This document shows positions 8,171 through 15,984 of a DNA stretch of 18,220 nt, piece after piece. Numbering within the stretch: position 1 is the first letter of the stretch; each line of letters opens with the position of its first letter. The position numbers were made by a program, and so were the translations under genes. The DNA is from Ignavibacteriales bacterium (GTDB lineage: Bacteria > Bacteroidota > Ignavibacteria > Ignavibacteriales > Melioribacteraceae). Location: contig QYQI01000139.1 of the NCBI GenBank assembly GCA_007280825.1, positions 1 through 18,220 on the forward strand, read 5' to 3'. The notes under the pieces were generated by a model that saw only the letters and a list, made by a program, of their open reading frames with translations, was not told where the DNA came from and did not search any database.

Positions 8171-11100
8171 ATGAGAAGTTTCAAAATAGGCGTTGTAAAG
8201 TTACTTACTGTAGTATTCGCAATGCTTATGTTAGGAACAAGTACGTTTGCTCAGGTTAGCGTCACGTTACCAAATGTTGCCGGCGCTGCCGGATCCACAA
8301 CTACAGGCGCAATTACAGTTGGTAGTCTTAGTAATGTTTATTCATTTCAGTTCACTGTTACTTATGACAAAAGTAAGGTTTATCTAACAGGTATATCAAC
8401 TACCGGAACTTTGTTAGCTGGTAACCCGGATCAACCTTATGCAACTGCAGACTCTGCAAACTCAAAACTTGTTGTAGCATGGGCAAGTGCAACACCACTT
8501 ACTACTACAGGAGTACAAAATTTAATAAACATTAATTTCAAATTAAGAACGGGACTAAGTACATTACAATTTGATCCGTTGAATCCATTCACACTTAATA
8601 GCGGCGGTCCGTCAAATCCGGTTACAATAACAACCGGAACATCAACGGTTCCTGCTGTTTTTGTTCAAGGCGGCACTACTAATGTCGTTGCCGGTTCACC
8701 TTTTACTTTACCTATAACAGTTTCGACAGTAATTGCAGGGGATAATATTTACTCCTATCAATTTACTGCCACTTTTAATAAGTCTTTAATCAGTATTACA
8801 AGTGCAACAATAGACGGTACGTTAAGCGCAGGCGGTCAAACCGGATTTAATGTAAATACTACAGGAGTTAACGGAGTAGTTACATTTACTTATGCCGGGT
8901 CATCCCCAATTGTAAGTGCTAACGGAATGCCTTTACTTATATTAAATGGTACGGGAACTGCGGCTGGTACATCAGCTTTTACATTTACATCGTTCCAGTT
9001 TAACAATAATACCCCTACATCAATTGCAGCGGCCGGTTCAGTAGTTGTAGCAGCAGCTCCGGTTGTTAATGTAGCTCCTACATTAACAGTCTCAGCAGGT
9101 TCAAGTGTTAATGAGAACCAAGCTTTAGCTCTTACATTAACCGGCGCGGATGCAAATACAGGAGATGTTTTAACTTACTCTTATACTGTAAATCCTGCAA
9201 TTGCAACAAACGCTCCAACATTAAACGCTTCAACCGGTGCCTTTACTTGGACACCAAATTATCAGCAGTCCGGTACTTATACTTTTACATTTAAGGTGCA
9301 AGACCAGGGTGGATTGTTTGCAACTGTTAACAGAGTAATTACTGTTAACAATGTAGTAACGCCACCATCATTTACAGTGACTGGCGCAGCACAGATGCCT
9401 AATTCATCTGTTGCTGGTGGACATTTATTATCATTTACTTACAAAGCAATTAGTGCTGAAGGTGATCCCATTACTTATTCATACACAATTACTCCTGCAG
9501 CAACTGGTGCAGCAGTAGATCCAACAACAGGTGTTTTCACATGGACACCTGCCGCTAATGCATCCGGATCGTTTCAGGTAATTGTATATGCAAGCAACGG
9601 TGTTTACACAACACCATCAAGCATAGCTACTGTAACCATTACAGCTAATTCACTACCGGTTTTTGCGGCAATTGCAGCACAGACCGGAACAGAGAACGTT
9701 GCTTTGGGTTTCACTGTAAGTGCAACAGACGCTAATTCAGATCCTATTGCTTATACTTATACTGTATCTCCGGCTATTGCAACTAACGCTCCAACATTGA
9801 ACTCCTCAACTGGCGTTTTTGCATGGACACCAAATTATACACAGGCAGGAACATATACATTTACATTTTCTGCTAGCGATGGTGTCGGATCAGCAACAAC
9901 TACTGTTTCTGTGGTAATCGCAAATCCAGCCACTACTCCTGTATTAACAGCCGTTGCTAATCAATCTGTTAATGGCAACAGCGCTCTTTCAGTGCAGTTA
10001 GCGGCTACAGATGTAGATACGGATAATACTTTAACATATTCATTCACATCAATTCCTGCAATTACCGGAAACGTTCCCGTAATCAGTTCAACCGGACTTT
10101 TTACATGGACACCGACTGTTGCTCAGGCAGGTGTTTATTTTGTAACGTTTAAAGTTGCAAATCCTAGTGGTACTTTTGCAACACAAACCGCAACTGTTAC
10201 AGTAGTAAATTTAGCGCCAACATTGGCTCTTAATCCTGTTGGACCAAATTTCAGTGTAGGCGAAGGTTCAGCATTGACAGTTCAATTAGTGGGTGCAGAT
10301 GGCAATACTGGTACAATATTAGCGTATTCATATACGGTAAGTCCTGCTATTGCAACAAATGCTCCAACCTTTAGCACGTCAACCGGTGCATTTGCATGGA
10401 CACCAGCTGTAAATCAGAACGGTACATATACCTTCACATTTACAGTATCTGATGGTTTCCTTACTACAAGTGTTACTAGTGTGGTAACTGTTCTTAAAGT
10501 TAACTTAGCTCCAACACTTACTCTTAATCCTGTAGGACCAAATTTCAGTGTTAACGAAGGTGCAGCATTAGCTGTACAGTTAGTTGGTGCTGATGCAAAT
10601 AGTGGTACAACTCTTTCTTATTCTTATGTATCCACTCCTGTAGCAACTGGTGCTACATTCAGCACATCAACAGGTGCATTTGCATGGACACCTGCTGTAA
10701 ATCAGAATGGTACTTACAGTGTTGTATTTACTGTATCAGACGGAAGTCTAAGTGCAAGTGTAACTTCTGTAATTACGGTTGTTAAAGTTAATATAGCTCC
10801 TACATTAACATTAAGTCCCGTAGCTCCATATTCGGTTAACGAAGGCGCAACTTTGACGATTACATTAAACGGTGCTGATGTAAATACAGGTGATGTATTA
10901 ACTTATTCAGTAACAAGTCCTGCAACATTACCTTCAGGCGCAACGCTTACAGGGAATGTCTTTACATGGACTCCGACATATGATCAAGGACAATCAGCGG
11001 CTTACTCGTTTACATTCAAAGTTGCCGATCAAGGTACATTATCTGCTACAGTAACTGCAAGTATTACGGTAGTTAATGTAAACAGAGCTCCTGTCTTTAC

Positions 11101-11671
11101 GACAACTTTACCTGCAAATGTTATTGTTCCTGTTCATAAGGCTCCAAATCCTGTTTATTATCGTTTCACTTATGTTGCTACTGATCCTGACGGACAGCCA
11201 GTAACATACAGCCTCTTAGCAGGTACATCAAATATGAGTATCACTGCTGGCGGTGAATTCTCGTGGGCTCCAACTGCTGATCAAGCCGGAAAATCGTATG
11301 TAGTTACAGTTCAGGTATCTGACGGAACTATGACTGCTGTAACATCATCTACAATTACTGCAAGTTCAACAATTACAGCTGTTGAAGATTATGCTACCGG
11401 TGTTCCAACAGAGTTCAGCTTAATGCAGAATTATCCTAATCCATTCAACCCAACTACTTCTATTCGCTTTGCTATCCCAACAGAGAGTTATGTTAAGCTT
11501 TCTGTTTTCAATATTTTGGGACAAGAAGTTGCAGAATTAGTTAATAGCAGAATGGCAGCAGGATTCCATAAAGTTGACTTTAATGCTTCGAAATTGACTT
11601 CTGGTTTGTACATATACAAAATTGAAGCAGGAAACTTTGTGTCAGTTAAAAAGATGTTGTTAATGAAGTAA
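8171..11671 (+). CDS. T9SS-exported protein: two cohesins, eight Ig-like modules
   Basis: 1166 residues from the ATG at 8171. The signal peptide (MRSFKIG then a hydrophobic stretch, cleavage after T-F-A at 27) begins there. Two cohesin-like beta-sandwich domains follow at about 28-155 (VSVTLPNVAG...YSFQFTVTYDKSKVYLTG) and 158-295 (YSYQFTATFNKSLISIT). Eight Ig/cadherin-like modules of roughly 90-97 residues (about 300-1070) each carry D-A-N-[TS]-G-x-x-L-x-Y-S-like and [FS]-x-W-T-P motifs, resembling the putative-Ig (He_PIG) class. The tail (about 1075-1166) has NYPNPFNPTT, VFNILGQEV and KKMLLMK, typical of T9SS type A sorting. Modules 5 and 6 are almost identical and look recently duplicated. 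It probably shares expression with the upstream gene (87-bp gap) and ends at a strong terminator. Surface adhesion or scaffolding is inferred; no enzyme motif is visible. Confidence 0.9.
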   Translation: MRSFKIGVVKLLTVVFAMLMLGTSTFAQVSVTLPNVAGAAGSTTTGAITVGSLSNVYSFQFTVTYDKSKVYLTGISTTGTLLAGNPDQPYATADSANSKLVVAWASATPLTTTGVQNLININFKLRTGLSTLQFDPLNPFTLNSGGPSNPVTITTGTSTVPAVFVQGGTTNVVAGSPFTLPITVSTVIAGDNIYSYQFTATFNKSLISITSATIDGTLSAGGQTGFNVNTTGVNGVVTFTYAGSSPIVSANGMPLLILNGTGTAAGTSAFTFTSFQFNNNTPTSIAAAGSVVVAAAPVVNVAPTLTVSAGSSVNENQALALTLTGADANTGDVLTYSYTVNPAIATNAPTLNASTGAFTWTPNYQQSGTYTFTFKVQDQGGLFATVNRVITVNNVVTPPSFTVTGAAQMPNSSVAGGHLLSFTYKAISAEGDPITYSYTITPAATGAAVDPTTGVFTWTPAANASGSFQVIVYASNGVYTTPSSIATVTITANSLPVFAAIAAQTGTENVALGFTVSATDANSDPIAYTYTVSPAIATNAPTLNSSTGVFAWTPNYTQAGTYTFTFSASDGVGSATTTVSVVIANPATTPVLTAVANQSVNGNSALSVQLAATDVDTDNTLTYSFTSIPAITGNVPVISSTGLFTWTPTVAQAGVYFVTFKVANPSGTFATQTATVTVVNLAPTLALNPVGPNFSVGEGSALTVQLVGADGNTGTILAYSYTVSPAIATNAPTFSTSTGAFAWTPAVNQNGTYTFTFTVSDGFLTTSVTSVVTVLKVNLAPTLTLNPVGPNFSVNEGAALAVQLVGADANSGTTLSYSYVSTPVATGATFSTSTGAFAWTPAVNQNGTYSVVFTVSDGSLSASVTSVITVVKVNIAPTLTLSPVAPYSVNEGATLTITLNGADVNTGDVLTYSVTSPATLPSGATLTGNVFTWTPTYDQGQSAAYSFTFKVADQGTLSATVTASITVVNVNRAPVFTTTLPANVIVPVHKAPNPVYYRFTYVATDPDGQPVTYSLLAGTSNMSITAGGEFSWAPTADQAGKSYVVTVQVSDGTMTAVTSSTITASSTITAVEDYATGVPTEFSLMQNYPNPFNPTTSIRFAIPTESYVKLSVFNILGQEVAELVNSRMAAGFHKVDFNASKLTSGLYIYKIEAGNFVSVKKMLLMK

Positions 11672-11699
11672 TATATTTAGCATCATAACGATGTTAAGG

Positions 11700-11730
11700 A
11701 AAATGCCCCTGCTTTTAAGGGGCATTTTTT
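11700..11730 (+). terminator. Rho-independent terminator after gene 2
   Basis: AAATGCCCCT pairs with AGGGGCATTT around a seven-base loop and runs into six Ts. It lies about 30 bases after the stop, separating gene 2 from gene 3. Confidence 0.9.
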
Positions 11731-11731
11731 A

Positions 11732-12026
11732 TTTAGTTTATAATTGTTCTTTGAATAATGACGCTTTGTGTCTTTGCTAGGATCCGGACAAAGTCGGATG
11801 ACGAAGCGAACCAATTAATATTTTTAGTCATCGCAATGATAAGCTTGGTGTGACGAAGAATAAGTTTATTTAGTATTGAATACATTAATGGTTTACTATG
11901 GAGATTGAATCATGTATTTTTGTCATTGATGAATTATGAAAAATGAATAATTGTCATTCTGAACAAAGTGAAGAGTGCAAATTCAAAAGTTTCTAGTAAT
12001 TAAATGAATTTTTCCAAAACGATTTC
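11732..12026. other. Intergenic region before gene 3
   Basis: AT-rich and without a plausible gene. It holds the degenerate palindrome at 11776-11809 and, at 11953-11978, a GTCATTCTGAACAAAGTGAA stretch. The latter looks like a decayed copy of the common 'GTCATTCTGAGCGAAGCGAAG' interspersed repeat. The promoter of gene 3 should lie here, because a strong terminator precedes it, but no box is clear enough to call. Confidence 0.5.
11776..11809. repeat. Degenerate short palindromic intergenic repeat
   Basis: GATCCGGACAAAGTCGGATG can fold by pairing ATCCG-GAC with GTC-GGAT around AAA. It is followed by ACGAAGCGA. It resembles, in decayed form, the GGATC...GACAAAGTC...GATGACG palindromes scattered through many Bacteroidota-like genomes. 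This family assignment is from recognition only. Confidence 0.4.
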
Positions 12027-12033
12027 AGGAGGG
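12027..12033 (+). promoter_or_regulatory. Ribosome binding site of gene 3
   Basis: AGGAGGG four bases ahead of the ATG at 12038. This is the strongest ribosome site among the three giant genes and it fixes the start. Confidence 0.8.
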
Positions 12034-12037
12034 AAAA

Positions 12038-15000
12038 ATGAAACGTATTAATAGCTTATCTTTTATAATTGCAATAATTCTGATAGCATCAAAAATTAGT
12101 TACGCTCAGGTAACGCTAACACTCCCGACAGCTGTAGGAACACCTGGATCTGAGGTGATGGTACCTATAACTGTAAATGATCTTACGGGATTGAACATTT
12201 CCTCCTATCAGTTTCAAATTAATTATAATCCTGCTGTAATTAATATTACAGAAGCAAGTTTTGTCGGTACAATATCCGAAGGCGGCAGTCCCAATAATTA
12301 TTTTGATAATGTTAACGGAAGATTTTATCCGTCATGGCTAAGAGCAGCTAATCAATCAGGACCGCGTCCGCTTGTCGGAAGCGGTGTTTTATTGTACTTC
12401 AAAATAAAATTCATGGCTGCTGGTAATACAACAATTACATATGGTTCAACAGGCGGTTACATCAGTGAGTTTGTTGGTACCTCATCTTTTACAATTACCT
12501 CCAATACAGGATCGGCTACTACGTCGTTGGTAAATAATCCCCCTGTATTTGATCCTGTCCCTGCAAAGACGGTTAATGAAGGAAGTCTCTTAACTTTTAC
12601 GGTAAATGCAATTGATCCCGAAGGGCAAACTGTAACATACTCAACCGGAACTCTTCCAACTGGAGCTACTTTTAATCCTTCTACAAAAACATTTTCATGG
12701 ACTCCTACATATGATCAAGCGGGTTCTTACACAGTAGATTTTAGAGCAAGCGACGGTAATTCAACAACAACTTTAACTGTGAATATTACCGTTGTAAATG
12801 TAAACAGAGCACCTACGCTTAATTTAAATCCCACGAGTCCCTACAATGTTAACGGAGGACAGTTACTTCAGATTGCTTTAGTGGGTTCCGATCCTGATGG
12901 GAATACACTTACATATTCGTATACTTCAACTCCGGCAATGACAGGCGCAGTACTAAATTCATCTACCGGTGCATTTAGCTGGACACCTACTTCAAGTCAG
13001 GCGGGAACTTACAATGTTACTTTCTCTGTAACGGACGGTTCTCTTAGTGCAACTGCTGCAGCCGTTATAACGGTTATAAACGTTAACGTTGCGCCAACAT
13101 TAACTCTTACTCCGGTATCACCCTTCAACGTTTATGCAACACAAACTCTCAATATTCAATTGAACGGAGCGGATGCAAACATCGGGGATATTCTTACTTA
13201 TTCTTTTACTACAACACCTTCAATTACCGGCGCTACCATAAATTCATCAACAGGTGCATTTACATGGACACCCTCGTTATCCCAAAAAGGTTCATATACA
13301 GTTACATTCAAAGTTACAGATAACGGCGGTTTATTTGCTACATCAGTCGGAGTAATAAATGTTAACAATGCAGCACCAACATTGGTGCTTAATCCCGTTG
13401 GACCTTCATTCAATGTAAATGAAGGATCGGCGCTAACTATCCAATTAGTTGGTTCGGATATAAATGTTGGAGATATTTTAACTTATTCATTCACGTCAAC
13501 ACCAGCAGCAACCGGTGCAATAATAAATCCATCGACCGGTGTATTTAGCTGGACACCGGCAACAAATCAATTTGGTACCTACAACGTTACCTTCACGGTC
13601 TCTGACGGAAGTCTAAGCGCAAATGTTGTGGCTACAATTACAGTTATCAAAGTAAATATAGCTCCAACACTTTCGCTTAATCCGGCTGGTCCATTAAGTA
13701 TAAATGAAGGTTCACAATTAAATATTCAATTACTTGGCGCTGATGTAAACAGTGGTACAACTCTTATCTATTCTTATACAGCAACTCCAGCTGTAACAGG
13801 CGCAACAATAAATACTTCGACAGGCGCATTTAGCTGGACGCCGGTTACAAATCAATTTGGAACTTACAATGTTATATTTACGGTTTCTGACGGAAGTCTA
13901 AGCGCTAATATATCAACCGTTATCACAGTAATTAAAGTTAATATACCCCCGACGTTGACGCTTAATCCAGCAGGACCCTTCACTGTTAACGAAGGTGCAC
14001 AATTAAATATTCAGCTTGTTGGTGCCGATGTAAACAGCGGTACCACTTTAACTTATTTTTATAATTCGATCCCTGCTGCAACCGGTGCATCGTTCAATTT
14101 AACTACCGGTTTATTTAGTTGGACTCCGGATTATGATCAGGCAGGCATTTACAATGTTACATTTACAGTTTTTGACGGAGCTTATAGCACTAATGTAACG
14201 GCTGTAATTACCGTTGCTGATGTTAATGTAGCGCCAACATTTACACTTCCTGTTGCAAACACACTTACGTTAGCAGAAGCAGCAACCACAGGCAATACCG
14301 TTGTATTCGCAGCAAGCGGTACGGCAGGTATTACATATACTATGGTTCCAAATACACCTGCTTTAACATGGGCTGCATTTAATCCTGCAACTGCAACTTT
14401 AACCTTAACTCCTGGTTACGGTGTAGCACGAGCTGTTACAGGCGGTATCTATACTATCACTATCAGAGCTACCGGAACTAATTTATTAACGAAAGACTTT
14501 GTATTTAGAGTAACAGTTACTACAACCTTAAGAAACCCAGATTGGGCTTCTACTGGTGCACAAACTAACACTGAAATAACTATAAACCATAACCAACCTG
14601 TTGTAATATTAAATTATAAAGCAATTGATCTAGATGATCATGTTATTACCTATTCAATGTTATCAATTACTCCAACTACAACAGCTGCTATATTTACTAA
14701 TGAAGCAGGCTTGAGTCTTGGTAAATTAGCATTTACTCCAACTTCTGCAGATGCTGGTATAACTTATATGGTAGTAGCAAAAGCACTTTGTACAGCAGGT
14801 CTATTCTCTACTACTCAAACAACTATTATAGTTAATCCAAATCGTGCGCCTACATTTGTTGCGCCTTTATTAACTTCTCAGACTGTACCAGTTGTAAAAG
14901 TATATGGTGTTACACAAGCATTTACATTCCAACTTGCTGCTACAGATCTTGATAGTGATCCATATACATTTACTTTAGTCTCCGGACTTGGTACAATATC

Positions 15001-15424
15001 AGCAACCGGATTATATTCATGGACTCCTACAGTAGGAGTAGTTAATACGATTATTGTTAGACTATCAGACGCAGTAAATCCAGCTACTTTTACCGATTTA
15101 ACTGTTGTTCTAACTGCAGCAAGTACTATTACGGGTGTTCAATACTCAGATGCAATTCCTGATACATATAAACTATTGCAGAACTTCCCGAACCCGTTCA
15201 ATCCTACAACTAACATAGTCTTTGGGTTACCGAAAGAAAGCAATGTAACATTGAGAGTATTTAATATTCTCGGTCAAGAAGTTGCTACTTTAGTTAACAA
15301 GGTTATGCCTGCAGGATATCACTCTGTTGAGTTCAATGCTTCTAATCTCACAAGTGGTTTGTATATCTACAGAGTTGAAGCTGATAACTTTGTACAAGTA
15401 AAGAAGATGTTGTTGATGAAGTAA
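12038..15424 (+). CDS. T9SS-exported protein: one cohesin, nine Ig-like modules
   Basis: 1128 residues. Signal peptide MKRINSLSF plus a hydrophobic core, cleavage after S-Y-A at 23. One cohesin-like domain (about 24-160: VTLTLPTAVG...YQFQINYNPAVINITEA) is followed by nine Ig/cadherin-like modules (about 165-1035). The first six are regular, with N-E-G-x-x-L, D-x-x-x-G-x-x-L-x-Y and F-S-W-T-P motifs; the last three are more divergent. Modules 4-6 are near-repeats of each other (PTLxLNPxGP...VNEG). The tail (about 1040-1128) has NFPNPFNPTTN, VFNILGQEV and KKMLLMK, a T9SS type A sorting domain. It is built like gene 2 with one cohesin fewer, so the two are paralogues. It has its own leader region and a strong terminator, suggesting separate transcription. 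Function as a surface scaffold or adhesin is inferred. Confidence 0.9.
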   Translation: MKRINSLSFIIAIILIASKISYAQVTLTLPTAVGTPGSEVMVPITVNDLTGLNISSYQFQINYNPAVINITEASFVGTISEGGSPNNYFDNVNGRFYPSWLRAANQSGPRPLVGSGVLLYFKIKFMAAGNTTITYGSTGGYISEFVGTSSFTITSNTGSATTSLVNNPPVFDPVPAKTVNEGSLLTFTVNAIDPEGQTVTYSTGTLPTGATFNPSTKTFSWTPTYDQAGSYTVDFRASDGNSTTTLTVNITVVNVNRAPTLNLNPTSPYNVNGGQLLQIALVGSDPDGNTLTYSYTSTPAMTGAVLNSSTGAFSWTPTSSQAGTYNVTFSVTDGSLSATAAAVITVINVNVAPTLTLTPVSPFNVYATQTLNIQLNGADANIGDILTYSFTTTPSITGATINSSTGAFTWTPSLSQKGSYTVTFKVTDNGGLFATSVGVINVNNAAPTLVLNPVGPSFNVNEGSALTIQLVGSDINVGDILTYSFTSTPAATGAIINPSTGVFSWTPATNQFGTYNVTFTVSDGSLSANVVATITVIKVNIAPTLSLNPAGPLSINEGSQLNIQLLGADVNSGTTLIYSYTATPAVTGATINTSTGAFSWTPVTNQFGTYNVIFTVSDGSLSANISTVITVIKVNIPPTLTLNPAGPFTVNEGAQLNIQLVGADVNSGTTLTYFYNSIPAATGASFNLTTGLFSWTPDYDQAGIYNVTFTVFDGAYSTNVTAVITVADVNVAPTFTLPVANTLTLAEAATTGNTVVFAASGTAGITYTMVPNTPALTWAAFNPATATLTLTPGYGVARAVTGGIYTITIRATGTNLLTKDFVFRVTVTTTLRNPDWASTGAQTNTEITINHNQPVVILNYKAIDLDDHVITYSMLSITPTTTAAIFTNEAGLSLGKLAFTPTSADAGITYMVVAKALCTAGLFSTTQTTIIVNPNRAPTFVAPLLTSQTVPVVKVYGVTQAFTFQLAATDLDSDPYTFTLVSGLGTISATGLYSWTPTVGVVNTIIVRLSDAVNPATFTDLTVVLTAASTITGVQYSDAIPDTYKLLQNFPNPFNPTTNIVFGLPKESNVTLRVFNILGQEVATLVNKVMPAGYHSVEFNASNLTSGLYIYRVEADNFVQVKKMLLMK

Positions 15425-15434
15425 TTAGCAATTA

Positions 15435-15470
15435 GCTCGCCTCGTCTTCGACGATGAGTCGAAGCGGGCT
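15435..15470 (-). repeat. Palindromic repeat, copy E (reverse orientation)
   Basis: Reads CTCGCCTCG...GTCGAAGCGGGC on the plus strand, the reverse complement of the family seen at 656-694. The core contains TCTTCGACGATGAGTCGAAG, which is self-complementary. It starts 11 bases after the stop of gene 3 and interrupts a TTAGC-rich low-complexity stretch (ATTAGCAATTAGCT...GTAAGCTATTAGCTTTTAG), as if inserted into it. Confidence 0.75.
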
Positions 15471-15517
15471 GTAAGCTATTAGCTTTTAGCCACGCAAGAA
15501 AAAGCCTGGCAAGCAAA

Positions 15518-15545
15518 AGCCCCCCGCATAGCGGGGGGTTTTTGT
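15518..15545 (+). terminator. Rho-independent terminator after gene 3
   Basis: CCCCCCGC at 15520-15527 pairs perfectly with GCGGGGGG at 15531-15538 around an ATA loop. It is followed by a T-rich run (TTTTTGTTTTT). It is about 95 bases after the stop codon, beyond palindromic copy E. Confidence 0.92.
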
Positions 15546-15547
15546 TT

Positions 15548-15639
15548 TTAAACCACCCCCTTTAATTCCCCCTCCTCAAACTGAGGAGGGGGATATTTTA
15601 AATTCTTCCCTTCCTTTTTTTAAGGAGGGGAATACAAGG
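15548..15639 (+). repeat. 92-bp direct repeat with two hairpins, copy 1
   Basis: Matches the copy at 15723-15814 with a single mismatch (CCCTTCC here, CCCCTCC there). It holds a perfect hairpin (CCCCCTCCTCA / TGAGGAGGGGG around AAC) and a second hairpin (arms CCTCCTT-like and AAGGAGGGG around a T-run, one pair broken by the mismatch). Its right end lacks the GGGTGGT that closes copy 2, so it appears truncated. It may act as a convergent-gene transcription barrier; that is inferred. Confidence 0.85.
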
Positions 15640-15662
15640 CAATGTTGTCAGGTTAAGAATTA

Positions 15663-15676
15663 TGGGCTAAAGCCCA
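15663..15676. repeat. Small hairpin TGGGCT-AA-AGCCCA
   Basis: A perfect six-base-pair hairpin, 19 bases before the 24-base palindrome at 15696-15719. The pair of hairpins looks like one composite REP-like unit. Confidence 0.5.
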
Positions 15677-15695
15677 CTTTTGTTTTTCTTGCCCT

Positions 15696-15719
15696 AACCC
15701 CACGCTTAAGCGTGGGGTT
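15696..15719. repeat. Perfect 24-bp palindrome
   Basis: AACCCCACGCTT is followed directly by its exact reverse complement, and a short T-run (TTTT from 15718) follows. It could serve as a terminator for the plus strand. Its sequence has a REP-like look, and together with the small hairpin at 15663-15676 it fits a mobile REP unit, but no transposase is in the window. Confidence 0.7.
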
Positions 15720-15722
15720 TTG

Positions 15723-15820
15723 TTAAACCACCCCCTTTAATTCCCCCTCCTCAAACTGAGGAGGGGGATATTTTAAATTCTTCCCCTCCTTTTTTTAAGG
15801 AGGGGAATACAAGGGGTGGT
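15723..15820 (+). repeat. Direct repeat copy 2, MITE-like with inverted ends
   Basis: The 92-bp repeat of 15548-15639 again, here complete. The left end ACCACCCCCTTTAATTCCCC is an imperfect inverted match of the right end GGGGAATACAAGGGGTGGT (15802-15820). Inside are the two hairpins. The whole unit of about 95 bp is an imperfect palindrome, as expected of a small non-autonomous element. No coding capacity. Confidence 0.8.
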
Positions 15821-15846
15821 CAAGAAAGGAGGGGTTTATAATATTA

Positions 15847-15954
15847 TTAATTAGAAATATTTAGCGAAGTCTTAAAAGCTAATTTTGTAATTGCTTCAAG
15901 AAGATTTTGACCTGCCTGCCGGACAGGCAGGTTTAGTGTTTCGGATTTATCGGA
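15847..15954 (-). pseudogene. Remnant of a second M28 peptidase 3' end
   Basis: Read on the minus strand, this gives SDKSETLNLPVRQAGQNLLE then AITKLAFKTSLNISN and a stop. The intact M28 gene at 17449-18220 ends SDKPETLNPNLFEAITKLAF then KTTLYISNQ and a stop. The remnant therefore matches the last 27 or so codons, apart from an eight-codon in-frame insertion (PVRQAGQ region) made by a palindrome. Homology stops at the SDK codon; upstream of it lies unrelated sequence before the Fic stop codon. It is too short to function, so I treat it as a gene fragment left by duplication or replacement. Confidence 0.75.
15910..15932. repeat. Palindrome inserted in the M28 remnant
   Basis: ACCTGCCTG pairs with CAGGCAGGT around a CCGGA loop. 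It is a different family from the GCCCGCTTCG...GCGAGGCGAGC repeats. Comparison with the intact copy shows that about 24 bases, a multiple of three, were added here, so the reading frame of the remnant is kept. Confidence 0.8.
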
Positions 15955-15984
15955 GTGACATTCCGCGATAAAAGCATTCTATGA

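Larger units (their letters stand above)
15821..15954 (-). repeat. Long direct repeat, left copy (M28 3' end and flank)
   Basis: Aligns with 17414-17538 by eye at clearly more than chance similarity. It covers CAAGAAAGG and AGGGGTT flanks, the shared stop region ATTAGAAAT, then GTCTTAAAAGCTAATTT, GTAATTGCTTCAA, TTTAGTGTTTCGG and TTTATCGGA. Similarity ends abruptly at 15954 / 17538. It differs by an eight-base deletion near the left end and a 24-base palindromic insertion near 15908-15931. Confidence 0.75.

Noticed and set aside
15548..15820. Two direct repeats as a CRISPR array
   Set aside because: There are only two long repeats of 92 bp with one 83-bp interval that itself has palindromes, and no regular spacer series or cas gene.
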